NCBI GenBank assembly: GCA_035610365.1
Contig: CM069432.1
Span: 164,422,035-164,486,034 of the forward strand
Length of the DNA stretch: 64,000 nt
Reading direction: 5' to 3'
From: Aquatica leii
Lineage: Eukaryota > Arthropoda > Insecta > Coleoptera > Lampyridae
Under the pieces are notes generated by a model. The model was not told the origin of the DNA, ran no database searches, and saw only the letters and a program-made list of their open reading frames with translations. The stretch's first letter is position 1, and each line of letters opens with the position of its first letter. Made by a program: the position numbers and the translations under genes. Below, in pieces: positions 50,067-61,984 of this stretch.

Positions 50067-50333
50067 TCAGTTACAATGAGTTTCTGAAGAAATATAATTT
50101 AATTTTTGGTCTTTTTCATGTTGTTTAGCAAGATAATCATAAAGATCATTTAATTTATAGCACAATTCTTCTACACATTTAATAAAATAGCTTGTTTCAA
50201 TATCATGAATTTTTTTTAAATGTTTGTCAAGAGTAGGTATATTTTTGAAAAAATTGCTTTCCACAGGTTTCACAAAAAATGCACCGCTTGCACTTATGTT
50301 TAAGTACACTATTAAAAATACAATAACAATCAA
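50067..50333 (-). CDS. Small secreted protein (88 residues), family unknown
   Basis: The frame begins with a textbook signal peptide: a hydrophobic run from residue 2 to about 14 (IVIVFLIVYLNIS) and small residues A-S-G-A at 15-18 for cleavage. The mature part is about 70 residues, basic and helical, with Cys in IKCVEELCYKLND and a final Cys near the end. The start is the only Met near the signal. It may continue into another exon: near the stop there is a weak GTAACT donor, and the block at 49271-49558 lies downstream on the same strand. Secreted, cysteine-poor short proteins of this type occur in insect saliva and haemolymph, but no family is recognised. Confidence 0.5.
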   Translation of the reverse strand: MIVIVFLIVYLNISASGAFFVKPVESNFFKNIPTLDKHLKKIHDIETSYFIKCVEELCYKLNDLYDYLAKQHEKDQKLNYISSETHCN

Positions 50334-51403
50334 ATAACAATAACAAACAATAAAGAATACAAAAAGATTTGAATCAAACGCACAACCAATAAGAGAAAAA
50401 CACGGGATATAGAATTGTAGTAGGTTAGTTCAAAATACATGATTGAGTTTATAAACTCCTTGTAGTTTTCGTTGAATGATTCGTAAGTATACGAAAGTTA
50501 CGCGTGTTGAAGCGGTGGAGGTGATCCGCGTTCAAAACACACGCGTAATTACGGCGATCTCTACCGATTTAGTACACTGTGTTGTAGGTACATGGTTTTT
50601 ACGTATACAGTTAACCAGTACTTTTGACCGTGTTAGAATGGCTTAAAAGCTATAAACTCTATTATATTACGTATTATGACTTAAAAATTTGTGTTAATTT
50701 TATGTCAAACCGTATGAAGCGATAATTTTTGAAAATTAGTTATGATTCGTAATGAGACACCCCGAGCATCTAAAATTGATAATAAATTGGGAAAACAATT
50801 CAAAAATTTAGGGAGAATATTAACCTGACTAATTTGTTATTTTCTGTAATTATTTTATTTTTGACTATAATAACCGACTTTGCAATTTACCTGAAAATTT
50901 TAATTTACCAAGCACCGTTTTCAATAATTTTGACTGCTGGTTTTTAGAATAACGATCTAGCAAAGCAAAACTAATCTTTATACAATCATTAATATCTTTA
51001 TTCATCCCGTGATTTTGTTTGCCATTTAATTGTACATGTAGTAAACCAAGTGTATTTGTTGGTGATAAGTGCAGGGTGCATAAATTCTACGGTTTTTTAT
51101 GCTAGAAGGTTTTACACTCCTAGCGAAATAGTAGCGGCAGTTATGCACATTAAAGTAGCCCAAAGTCAAACATCTTCCTAGCACCTCTCGGGAAGTGAAT
51201 CGACTGCTGCAAGCATCAGAAATAACAGCAACAAGCATACCAGCACATGTTCTAAAATTATTAAAAGTTTGCGTAGTTTATTTAACAAAATGATAATAAT
51301 AATTTTTAACAAACCATTTGTTTAAAACTTTTACTACCACCGAATTTAATTTTACCGAAAGCACGTCCGCCAGCACACCGACATTTGTTATAGTAGATTA
51401 CAT

Positions 51404-51510
51404 ACCGAGGCGGAAAATATTCCATTTCTGTCGAGAGAACTATAGTTTACCGAGAGGCATAGCCTCGAGGTGAACTAGTTCTCGAGACAAATGGAACACT
51501 TTTGCCAAGG
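51404..51510. repeat. Imperfect palindrome, about 107 bp
   Basis: Arms ACCGAGGC...TTCCATTT and AAATGGAAC...CCAAGGT pair, the inner part being GAGAGGC-ATA-GCCTCGAGG with TCGAGAGAAC against GTTCTCGA. 51723-51753 and 51813-51843 nearby are direct repeats (AGGTTCGG-AA-TGTAC-TTACT). MITE-like, unclassified. Confidence 0.7.
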
Positions 51511-54339
51511 TTTGTATACAATTTTATTCACAATCAGCCATTCAATAAAATAAATAACATAAAACTAATAAAAAATGAATGAAAACCTACTTCCAAAATA
51601 TTATCGTTTATTTCGGTAAAAAATTAAAACGTAGTAGGCACACTTCACAATTGACATATACGTATTTAATTTATGATTGTCATTTTATCGAATTAGCTAA
51701 AACGTAACACACACGAATTACAGGTTCGGAAAGTGTACATTACTGACCGCGAGGTTTCATTACATACTCGATTTTTTTAACCATGGAAACCGCTCACTTA
51801 CCAACCTTTAAGAGGTTCGGGAAACTGTACGTTACTAACTGAGTGTGAATAAAATTATTTACATAGTTAAAAATTTTAAATCAGCATAATTTTCTGTATT
51901 TCTAGAAGCGTAGAGGTTTGCAACAACGGGGATTTGACCAAATGACCTAATAGAAAAATAGTATATTAAGCCACGCTCAATGGTCCCATTTTGTACATAT
52001 CCTTTTTTTACCTAGTCGGAAAAAGTGACGACAGTGACCTCATTTGTTTGATGGTATAGACATTTTTTTCACCGCTTACTTTACGAGCATATAAGATTTC
52101 TATAAACGCGTTTAGGATCAATTTATTTTATTTTAGATTCAAAACTTTTGATTTCTAGATGTTCTAGCTTGAACTGATTTACATTTTCTAGTTCAACTAC
52201 TATGTTTACCTCGTGGTTTTACAGTACGTTTTTTTTATTATAATAGTAAAAATCATTTACTGAAATTGGTATTACTTTGGAACATCTAAATATGTTAATT
52301 TCTAGTACTGCATAGGTACGTTTTTATTATGCAACAAAAGAGTACATACTATACGTACATAAATTCTTACCAGAAACCACATATTTCAGGATTGTCGGTA
52401 TTATAACTTTCCTCGCTTGATTATTCACTTTGGAATTAGCCACAATATCTAAATCAAACACAATCTTACTTATTTTGTCCTATAATTTAAATGCTCGTAT
52501 TCTTACATAACTTTAACACATTTCTCAAAACTTAAGATTAGTTTAAACAGTTTACGTTATAGGATAAAATAGTATATACATACCAAGGTTAAAACGTATA
52601 CTATTGTAACCGAAGCGAGACGTTAAGCTTCAAAAGATATAGTCGCGCAAGTTATAATAATTTTCGCAACCGTGGTTTATATACCTACATTTTTTTCTAT
52701 TATTAGAATTATTTGTGAGCTATTTGAGCATTTTTTGTTCAAACTACTTGGCTTTCTAATTGTTGTTACGTTACTTGTCATGTATTTACGGTAAATAAAT
52801 CACTTACCGACGAGTTAGGCCTAACAACTAGTAATTATCAAACATACTGTCTGTAATTAGAATTAGAATCGAGAAAGTAACGTTAACAAGCAATTTCTAT
52901 TCTAAACCACTAAACTCAATAAGCGGCAGAAAATAGAAATTTTTTTTATTTGCGCTTCAAAATAGCTACGCTGCGATTTAAATTTGGCATTAATATTTTT
53001 GTCGTGTAAAAGTAACACTACAGTTGTCACCGCTGATATTAGTTTGATGAAATTAGCAATTGTAATTTTGTTACCAAATTAGTAGATACAGACATCTAAA
53101 AAAACTTATTGATTGTAAGTTCAAACTTGAAACAGTAGTTTGATCAAATTTTTGTTCTTGACCAACATGTAAGAGAGTAAATTTTTGTTCTTGACCAACA
53201 TGTAAGAGAGTATTACGTGTAAAATTAATTTTTTTTAAATTATGTTTTTGACTATAACGAAGTTGATGATGTGCTTCTAAGCAATAAAAACGATTTTTAA
53301 GATTATTCTATTTTTTGTTTTACTAGATTATTTTAATTGTTATTATTAATTATTTTAGTTTTGTATTTATAAAAAGGACAAATAATAGCCGAAGACATTA
53401 ACAATTTGTGATATATAATTATTGAAAGTAATTTCAATCGACTGTATGATTTCAACCAGTTTATTTTCGAACGAATCATTTAAATAGTAAAATTTTGTAA
53501 TGTTGGTTAGACAGAATTTGATGTATTGAAACCTTAAGAAAGAAACATGGCGGTATTTGAGCAAATAATGTTTTTTAATATTTTTTTGCGCAATAAGTTA
53601 ACTCTAAATATTAACTTTCCGATTTAATGATGTGTTGGTTTTCAAATTCGTTAATAATAATATACGTTAACAATTCTAAATTTTATGTTAATAGACGCTT
53701 ACTTAAAGTTTAGAATAATACTTAACACGCGTTTCTTTAACAAACGCAACAAATCCGTTTAATCACTGTATAAGCATTGTACGCTAACATTCTAATTTAT
53801 TATTGTTTTACATATAATTGTAATTTTAATTGTAAAACTTAATATATAAACTTGCATTAAATCTGAATACACAATTGGAATATGTACTACTTTCAATTTT
53901 CCATTAGATAATGAAATAAATAAGAAAGTAAATTAAAAAATATATGGAAATGCTTTGTCATGTCATCAATGACTCAAATAAATGCTTAGTTTCTGTATAT
54001 TTGCAAAAGTACTTAAACAGCCGTGTCACCTTCGATTATTTAGTCAAATATAAAATATTAATTGTTAAATTAAATTGTTATTCTTGATTTAAAATTGTAT
54101 TAATATTTGCTTTAAAGAATCATGTAGAAAATTGTTTTGTGTTATTTACAATTGTTACATTTAAATTTGTAACTTAACTTGTGTAGTGGGTATTTCATAA
54201 TAGATTCTATTGAAAAATGTATACAATAATGATTCCTTCAAAAATAATGTATGAAATTGTAGCAGTTTATCAATTGTATCAATAAGTATTAAACAACTAT
54301 AAACAGCATTTTGAGGACAATTTTTGACACAATTGTTTT
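51511..54339. other. A+T-rich DNA without a recognised gene
   Basis: 2.8 kb holding only short repeats (51723-51843 and 53146-53211). No coding block supported. Confidence 0.5.
53146..53211. repeat. Exact 33-bp tandem duplication
   Basis: Two perfect copies, 53146-53178 and 53179-53211, each starting AAATTTTTGTTCTTG and ending AAGAGAGT. Perfect identity suggests a recent slippage event. Confidence 0.95.
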
Positions 54340-54870
54340 ATTAAATTATGGAATCAAACACTTCTTCTTCTTTCGCTAATCATATTTTGTCTACTGGTCA
54401 TTCTTTTTCTTCTGATCTCAATGTGAAAATTCTTCATTTTTGTAACAAAAGTACTTTGCTTAATCATCTTGAAATTCTTGAAATTCATCGTCTTTATAAT
54501 GAAAATTCAGATAATTGTCTTAATGAAATTCTTGATTTAAATATTTCTCCTCTTCTTAATAATAAATTTTAACTTAGTTTTTTCATTTTTCTTTTCTCTC
54601 CTTTTTTTTTTTTTATTTTTTTTTGTTTTTTACATATCACCCATGGCTGTGTATTTAATGTCAGTTTGAATTTAAAATTTTTTAATTTGTTGACGTTTGT
54701 CATTCTATTTTATTTTTATGTTTTGATATATTGTGTAAACTCTTTTAAATGTTTAATTATTTTTGGTAATTGATTTGCTTTTTAGTGTAACTGACGATGA
54801 CAATTTAAATTGTTGAAACTAGTTTTACAATTAAAAAAATTAAAACATTATTGTGGATTGACTTTAAGAA
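54340..54870 (+). mobile_element. 3' end of a Penelope-like retroelement
   Basis: Consists of the coding end at 54348-54572 and a T-rich 3' tail. The tail contains ACTGACGATGAC near 54791 and TTGAAACTAG near 54814, the short hairpin-like closing motif common at the 3' ends of Penelope-like and related retroelements. 5'-truncated, as is usual for retroelement copies. Confidence 0.6.
54348..54572 (+). pseudogene. Penelope-like element C-terminal (GIY-YIG end) fragment
   Basis: An intact 74-codon frame reading SSSFANHILSTGHSF, VKILHFCNKSTLLNHLEILE and NEILDLNISPLL. This is the end of the GIY-YIG endonuclease that follows RT in Penelope-like elements, recognisable from the S-x-F-A-x-H-x-x-x-x-G-H and L-E-x-L-E-I patterns. 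The GIY-YIG motifs proper and the RT are missing, so it is a truncated copy despite the lack of stops. The first Met is the local ATG and not a native start. Confidence 0.72.
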
Positions 54871-57716
54871 AATAAATATCATATTTTATTACAACTTCTC
54901 CACTTAGAGGTATGGATTACTTTAACTATATTACGATTCAAAATACTTGAAAATAGTTGCCAAAGTTGCGTAAATGGTACTAAGCAGTGGTATAATTTAA
55001 TATATAATAAGATTTCTACTAACTTTAAAGGTGGTTACTAATACGCAATAGGTACTTTATTGCTTAATAAATTGTGCAGTTATAATTTAATAAAATGAAT
55101 AGTGTTTATCGTTTTAGATTTCTTAATCATAACAAAACAAAACGTGAATCGTAAGTGAATAGTCAACACTATTGCTTCGGTAAATGAAAAACATACTTAT
55201 ATATAAAAGTTAAATAAATTAATTTAAAAAAAAAACATTGTTAAATGCTAATTAGAAAATGCACTTAAATAAGTTTTGTTTCCATAAAACAAAAGACCTT
55301 TTTATTAACGTAATTTATAATATACAGTATGTTGTGTAGCTGTTTTTCTAATAAATATTAACAAAATTAAACGGTAAAACTATAAATCTAAAGTTACACA
55401 CTAATAATCCATACAAGAATAATCTAGCTAAAAGTTTACAAAACAACTCATTGAAACGCAACCGATTGAACGCAACAGTTTAAACGCGACCATTTAAGCT
55501 TAAACCTTGAACGCATGAGTGCAGAAGCGTTTAACCCCGAGAAAAATTTTTGTGGAAATACTTAATTTTACTACACGCATTATTTATACTGGATTTATAT
55601 TATGTTTTCTTTTGTAGCAAAGTTTCTAAACATTCTACTATTTTGCTTCTTAAGACTTGATGTTTTTAGATACTTTAATATTATAAATTAGTTAATGATA
55701 TTAGTAATAGTGCATGTTTTTTTAGTCATGATTGATAGAACAATTGCAACAAAATGTATAATTATTAAAAAATTGGGTTAATTGCATGAGATGTTTATTA
55801 TATTTTATAAAAAGAACCTTATACCTAAATTCTGTTTAAGGTAAAATTAAAATATAAATTATTACAATGTGGTAATCTGATTCAATTAAAATATGTAAGA
55901 TAATAAGAAAACCGGTAATTCTTTAAAATAATCTGATTATCATAAATTCTTATTCAGAATGTATTAATTAGTTTTACTTAGTCTACAATTAAATCATTAA
56001 TAAATAATTAATGCCATAATAAAATCTTGGTTTTTTAATTCGAATTTTCTAAAATAGTGAGAAAAGTAGTAAAGCAATGTGTTTTTGCTTTTTTTAAGAA
56101 AACAACTCATTGTCGACTACAATCAGAATTAAGTATACATAATACAACTTATTTATAAGTTCGATGATGCTTTCGTAACAAAAATTCAGAAGTACATTTC
56201 TAAAATATATTCTAATACTCAAATTTCCAATGTTGTAACAAATAATTTTAATTGATCTAAACAGAGAAAAAACATAATAATATTTATAAAAACGTGTAAT
56301 AAAAATGCCAATTTAAGAATAGGTTTAAATTGTAATGCTTCGTGTAAATATAAAAACATTTTTTCGCATTGAAATTACAAGGCTTTGTAGTACAAAAGAC
56401 GAAATTAGATTAATTTCTGTTCAAGAATCAATTTTGATTTGTTTACTTACATGAACGGTTTTACATACAACTGGTTAACAAAATTTTATCCAGGTACTAG
56501 TTTTAATTGTTTTTGTTTATTTTACTAGTGATGCGATCTAAACTTAAAGTGCAACAATTTGTTTATAGTGTTTTATATTAAATTTACGTTTTAGTTTAAA
56601 TTTTTTGAATTTTTAATTTTAACTTTACAACTTCAACAATTATTACGTGTTTGTTTAGCAACAGATACTTATGAGACCTTACGTATTTGCTATCATAAAG
56701 ACTAGGCCAGAATCTAGTGTGATAAATAAAACTTTTACGACAGTTTATACCTCATTTTGTGCGTTTTGTTTTGTTATAGGTTTGATTATATTTTTTTTAA
56801 GAAGTACGGCTTGTGTAGATAAAATAAACTGTAAATACGTTTATACTAAACCAGTTAGCTTTTGTTTAATACTTTACTTTTGCTCTTTGCTAAAGTTTAA
56901 TATTACTGATGTGATTTTTTAGCAACAGTGTTTTTTAATTTTAAAAAAATAGTCATAAACCACTTGTTTTTAAAAATTAAAAATTAAGTTATTTTTTGTT
57001 TTCAATGTAGTTGTTTTATTTTTGTTTTGGTTAAAATAAGTAGTAAAGTAGTGTCGTTATCAAAATCAATATTTTTTTAAATCCATTGCAGTTTTTTTTA
57101 ATTATTTCTGGCAAAAATTACTGTTACGCTACAGAACTACCTATTGTATATTAAACATTAAAAACGTAATATATACATAATGTTTTTAGTGCGATTGAAT
57201 TTATTAAAACCACTACGTAAATAGGTATACATTTATAACAATTGTTAACTTCCATATAAAATTGCCGTAATATAAATTTTTGTATTGCATCCTATAGCAA
57301 TTTGTTACAATCATCCCAATTAAAAAAAAATAGGTAAAGATAACATGAAAAATCAAGAAAACATGTGAATTAAGTGCTTCTGAAAATAAATCGATGCTTT
57401 AGAACAATTTTGGAAAATTGGCTGTTTGGTTCTCATTCCTCACAAGTTTACAGAACGGTACGAACACACAGAATTTTTAAGAATTAGCGTACCAAAAAAA
57501 AATAATGTTAAAAATCTTTGTGGAAAGAAATAAGAAATTAAAAGCTTCAGGAAGGCTGTCAGCGAAATACTCGATATTAAAATCAAATTTTTTTACGATT
57601 ATTGATAATATTAAAGTTTTTCTTAAAAAATAAATCTGCTAAAAACAGTACTTTTACAAAAGTATTTATTTGAAGCTCTAAGCAAAATATTTCTTGCACA
57701 CAAGGTAAATAAATTT
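54871..57716. other. A+T-rich DNA without a recognised gene
   Basis: 2.8 kb. The 83-codon plus-strand frame at 56671-56922 is hydrophobic but has the look of A+T-rich chance sequence. Nothing else supported. Confidence 0.5.
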
Positions 57717-58028
57717 TTAGCATTTGTATAATATAATAGTAAAGGCTTTTGCATCTGGAGAAATAGCGCGATCCTTATGTAGACGCGTAGACATTGTAAC
57801 GAAACTAGTGTGGGAAGACTTCATCGTACCTGGCAAAACGTGACATGACCTAATAGGATTACTTCCCTGTGCGTTCGAACCAGAACAGTGACTTACAAAC
57901 TCAGCAACCTTGGGTCTCATATGAGGCCACCGATGACACCGAAAAGCTTCCAACGTACTCCTAACACTGCGGTGATTACGCGTAGGTGGCAGATGGTAAC
58001 CGTAGATTAGTTCGTTGCGTTGGTCCAA
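57717..58028 (-). pseudogene. Gypsy-type integrase N-terminal (zinc-binding) fragment
   Basis: A 103-codon open frame: YGYHLPPTRNHRSVRSTLE supplies the H-x-H part of the HHCC finger, RWPHMRPKVAEFVSHCSGSN the second half (one of the two Cys, the other altered to Ser). SFVTMSTRLHKDRAIS then recalls the start of the core (D-F-V-T-x-L-P-R-T). The first catalytic Asp position is not clearly kept. Fragment only. Confidence 0.72.
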
Positions 58029-58043
58029 AGGAACAACTAATTT

Positions 58044-58520
58044 CTACGCGCAAGAATCAGACAAAGAAATGCGTACACGTTTACATAGAAGACCTTTCAC
58101 AATACACCAACGAGAGAAAGGACGACAAAAAGTAGAGACTTTAGAAACCAAACCTAAGTACCAAGGATCAGTTGTAGACCGAATAATATGAGAAAATGTA
58201 GAAAACTTTGGAGGAAACGAAGCTAAAAAACGAACAGGACGTACAAGTTTCTCAGCTTTAGAACGACAGTACCTACAAGTATTAGACTTAGAAGGAAGTG
58301 ATGAAGCAACAGCATTAACCGAAACTGCTAAAATAGCAGTCCTAATCAAAGATGTTTCTAGAAGTTTGTTACTCCTTTTGAATAGTAAAAAACTAAAAGA
58401 ATTACTACAGTTAAAGTTGGACTCCAATCGTTTGCCTAAAGAAACCAATTGACAAAACGACGTAATATCTACCAGTGCAAAATGAAATTGATAAAATGGA
58501 GACAAATTTTGGCTGCCCAA
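58044..58520 (-). pseudogene. Retroelement gag fragment, minus-strand copy
   Basis: A 158-codon frame opening with NLSPFYQFHFALVD and ITSFCQLVSLGKRLE, a capsid-end pattern (NLSPFYQ...LA..D....L..LG..LE) of gypsy-type gag. NTCRYCRSK further on may be half of a zinc knuckle. The same segment occurs in the plus-strand fragment at 59120-59210. Truncated at its N-terminal side by the junction near 58530. Confidence 0.72.
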
Positions 58521-58699
58521 CTTAAGGGGTTCAATTTTCTTATAACAATTTTTTTGTTGTCTTTATTTCTTTCAGCATTTTTTTTAATTTAAGATTGCCT
58601 TTTGATTACCATCATTCATTGGTAGTTTAGTTAGTCAATTTAGAATACGTTAGAATATACCGTTGGTTTGACTTTGTTGTGGTTATCCACTTTCTTGGT

Positions 58700-59225
58700 T
58701 TGATCGAATTTCTAGTTAGACGTTTGTTAATTATGTATTCTTTAGACGAAGAACCACCACTTCTTACTTGATCAGACTCTGATTTGGAAATGAATTTGGC
58801 TGATTGGAATGTTATTTTCTCTGGTAAAAATCCGTGGATCGTGGAGTTTTTTAGCATTAACTTTTTCTTCCAGCTTCTGAAGTGTTATCGGGTAAAAATC
58901 TTCTTGTGTTTAGAAGTAGACGACATACTTTACGTTTGTGGAATGAGGTTGCTGAGATGTTGAAAACTGAATTTTGTTAGATTATGATGACCGTTTAATG
59001 AACACTATTTGTAACCAAGTAATGAAACCTAAGGAATCGATTGGGTTGTACTTTACTACTATGCGATATCTTTTTATGCAATCGTTAGAACCGGTCTCGG
59101 AAAAGACCCAGCTTAAAATCATTCGCCGCAATTCGTCTCCGTTTTATCAATTTTTATTTTGCGCTGATGGATATTACGTCCTTTTCTCAATTGGTCTCTT
59201 TAATTAATGTTAGAAGGATAACTTA
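58700..59225 (+). pseudogene. Retroelement gag fragment, plus-strand copy
   Basis: In shifting frames: DWNVIFSGKN near 58803, LLVFRSRRHTLRLWNEVAEM, then the open frame 58974-59207 with LDYDDRLMNTICNQVMKPKE, QSLEPVSEKTQLKIIRRN and SSPFYQF. One base later the reading continues as ALMDITSFSQLVSL, parallel to the minus-strand copy. These are the capsid helices of a gypsy-type gag. It lies head to head with the minus-strand fragment. Confidence 0.75.
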
Positions 59226-59639
59226 GATCAAAATTGGAATTAATAACAATTAGAGATAATTATGAAATCTTATAAAATACAAACAGTACGCCACTGTACG
59301 GTTATCAATTCAAGAAGGTCACTATCGAGAGTACGTCGCTGATTTTAAAGAAATAACAAAATAAAGTGAGGTTATATAAAATTTAAGTAAAGGCTCCTAA
59401 ATTAAATTGCTTGTAATTATGGCAAAACAAAAACTAACTAGACGCGTGTTAACAGATAAACGTTGATAGTAAAAGCTTGTAATAATCAATTTAGATTTCA
59501 GGTTTTTTGTGATGCTAAATTTCCACTTATTCTATTTAGTAGTTTGCAACAACGACTTACCGATTTGAATTACATTTTGAAATGTATGCACGTAACATGT
59601 TGCTCAATTAATGTTAATGTTATTATTATGACTAGTGTC
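59226..59639. other. Gap without recognised feature
   Basis: About 400 bp of A+T-rich DNA between the gag fragment and the LINE 3' end; probably LINE 3' untranslated sequence or flank. Confidence 0.4.
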
Positions 59640-60362
59640 TAATACTACTAATCTGTCATACAGTTGCTTAGGAAGCCGGGTGTTTTTCATGTTTAGAACT
59701 TTCATCCACCAGTTTAACGCTCGTTTCCATCTTTTCGTTGCTATGTGATTGGTTCCTGTCTCTAAACAAAGCATATGATTTGGTGTTGTTTTTGGTCATT
59801 GGAGAATATATTTTAAATAAACAATTTGACATCTTTCCACGGTCTTGACTTGTCTCGTTTCTCAGATTTCAGAGGCATATAAAGAAGTAGCGTTTATAGT
59901 AGAGTTTAGTAAACTGATTTTTATCCCAACCATTTGATTTCGTTTTTTGTAATATTGTCTTAACTGTTTGAGTAGATATCACTGATTTTTTAAAACTGTC
60001 TTGTGCGGCAAGGTTAAATTTTACAGATGATGAGAATGTTATTCCGAAATAGCAAAAGTTTTCTATTACTTTGTTTTTGAACTAAAAAGTTAAAGATAGT
60101 CTACGTCCTACGAACAATTATAATTTTAATTTTATTGCAGTTAGTAGGTTTTCTTTACAATAAAATTCTAGTAGTTTAAGTTTTCTAACGTCAATGGGCG
60201 ATTCGTCAAATAACACAATATCATCTACGTAACCTAATGTTAATACGTCTTGTCTCCCATCTATGTTCAATCCTCGAGTATTGTGCTATCTCAGGTAGTT
60301 GTCTAAGTCGTTGATGTAAAAAGTGAATAACAGTGGACTTAGAATGTCACCTTGCAGTACTT

Positions 60363-61490
60363 TTTAGTGTTGGGCATAATCGATATATTTCAATAATCGA
60401 ATGATTATGATTGATCATATATTTCGATTTGAATCCGAGCGAAAAACTAATTTTTAGGAGTAGCAGTTTAAATTTATTGCGTTTAATTGCTGCCATCCTA
60501 TTGGCTGAATTGTATCCTTTTACAACAAAGTCACGATTCTGTTATTTTTATTATAAGCGGTTTTTAGTTTTTTTTATTTAATTAAAAAAAATCTGATTAC
60601 AACTACATCTACAACATCTACATCTTATAATGGAAAATAATGAGCGAAAAATTAATCAATAATAATCATCTAAAATTAATGCATATTTATTATACAAAAA
60701 AAATATTTTGAATGTTCAAGATTACATACATTATAAGAAATGATATATTAATATTATTAATTATTAAGAATTTTAGTCATAAATAATCTATGTTAATTTT
60801 TTTCATCAAAACGTAATTTGTTGTAGAAATTTTCTAATATATTAATTATTGCGCCGTCTCTCTAGCAATTGAAACGAGTTCGAGTCGAGTACTGTCGACT
60901 CGAGTCGTTTATTTGAATTTTTTAGATTTAATCAATTTATTTCATTCGTCTACTAATTTTTTGTAAACTGGTTAGTTTAACATTACCACTCTAATTATTA
61001 ACAATTTTGGTCATAATTAAACGTATGATTATTCATCAAAAAATAATTTATAATAAAAATTTCCAATAGTTTGAATTTTTGCGTCGCGTAACTAGCTTAA
61101 TTAGTTGATTACAGACCTTGTGTCAATCATTCGAATGATTCGAGACATAGTGTCGGGTTTGTGGCAAGTCGTATTGAGTTGTGTCGATTTCGATTATTTC
61201 GATATATTTGACATTTCATATTTTGTTTCATTCATTAGCATCACTTCTCGGTTGTTTCGAACGAATAATATTTCGATTATTTAGAATGATTCGAGACATG
61301 GTCTCGAGTTTGTTTCGACTCGTATCGAGTCGTATCGATTTGGATTATTTCGATATATTTGACATTTCTTATTTCGTTTCATTAATTAGCATTGTTCCTC
61401 GGTTGTTTCGAACGAATGATATTTCGATTATTTCGAAACTACAATCAAACAATCGATCATTGAGCTATAATCGATATATCTCGATTATAT
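60363..61490. mobile_element. Unclassified insertion inside the LINE, rich in ATCGAT/TCGA
   Basis: About 1.13 kb between the two halves of the LINE RT. It starts near TAGTGTTGGGCATAATCGAT and ends near AATCGATATATCTCGATTAT. Matching ends are short (AATCGATATAT), and a target duplication was not resolved. It contains two sets of imperfect tandem repeats (60762/60996, period 234; 61134-61435, period 151). No coding. Borders are approximate. Confidence 0.6.
61134..61435. repeat. Tandem duplication, 151-bp unit, two copies
   Basis: Copies 61134-61284 and 61285-61435 both begin AATGATTCGAGACAT and share TTATTTCGATATATTTGACA and CGGTTGTTTCGAACGAAT. Mismatches are scattered, mainly in the first 50 bp. 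Confidence 0.88.
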
Positions 61491-61851
61491 CATTCATAAG
61501 AAAAGTTTGTTTTTATTTTCAGTTCAGCTTCTCTATAGTAGCTTTGTAAAATTCTAATTAGTTTCAAAAATATATTATTAAGTTATATAGTTTTTTATGG
61601 TTTATGCAATCAAAAGCTTTATTAAAAGTGCTTCTATTTCTCCGAAATCCTTTTTATTTTCTTCTAATATTTTCTTATAATAGTGTACGGAGAGCTTCAA
61701 GTTGAGATACGAATTCAATAAATTCTAAATTAGTCCAAGCCAAATCTATTGTAGTTCTACCATTGTTATTTAAGAATGTGAAGTTTCCAGGTTTGTGTGG
61801 CTGTTTAAGACGTACATTCTAATGAATTCCATCATATTTGTAAACTTTTTT

Positions 61852-61900
61852 TGTGCGTGCGTGCGAGCGTGCGTGCGCGCGCGCGTTTGTGTGTGTGTGT
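61852..61900. repeat. GTGC/GC/GT alternating purine-pyrimidine tract
   Basis: Nearly 50 bp of GTGCGTGCG..., (GC)n and (GT)n. Strongly alternating purine-pyrimidine, a sequence type able to form Z-DNA, and a sharp G+C island in A+T-rich DNA. Confidence 0.9.
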
Positions 61901-61984
61901 AAGATGTTATTCTAATTATCATACTGTAGTTTCTTTTTGAATTTTTAAGAATCGGGTTTACTGTTTATTCGTTTATCGTGTTCT

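Larger units (their letters stand above)
57717..58530 (-). mobile_element. LTR-retrotransposon fragment: gag joined to integrase
   Basis: On the minus strand a gag frame (58520-58044) is followed at once by an integrase zinc-finger frame (58028-57717). Protease, RT and RNase H, several hundred codons, are missing between them, so this is a deletion derivative of a gypsy-type element. LTRs were not identified. Confidence 0.75.
59640..61800 (-). mobile_element. LINE copy, 5'-truncated and split by an insertion
   Basis: Minus-strand order: end of an APE-type endonuclease (TTIDLAWTNLEFIEF near 61750), a gap, then RT palm pieces FNKAFDCINHKKLYNLI and IRILQSYYREAELKIKTNF. An insertion (about 60363-61490) follows, then VLQGDILSPLLFTFYINDL, LGYVDDIVLFDESPIDV (YVDD box), and the C-terminal part with MLCLETGTNHIATKRWKRAL and NWWMKVLNMKNTRLPKQLYD ending near 59640. 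Stops and shifts throughout. Confidence 0.85.

Noticed and set aside
56671..56922. Hydrophobic 83-codon ORF as a membrane protein
   Set aside because: Phe/Ile/Tyr bias is what T-rich DNA gives by chance; no conserved pattern or context.
58627..58857. Minus-strand ORF of 76 codons
   Set aside because: Opposite strand of the plus-strand gag fragment; content explained by gag.
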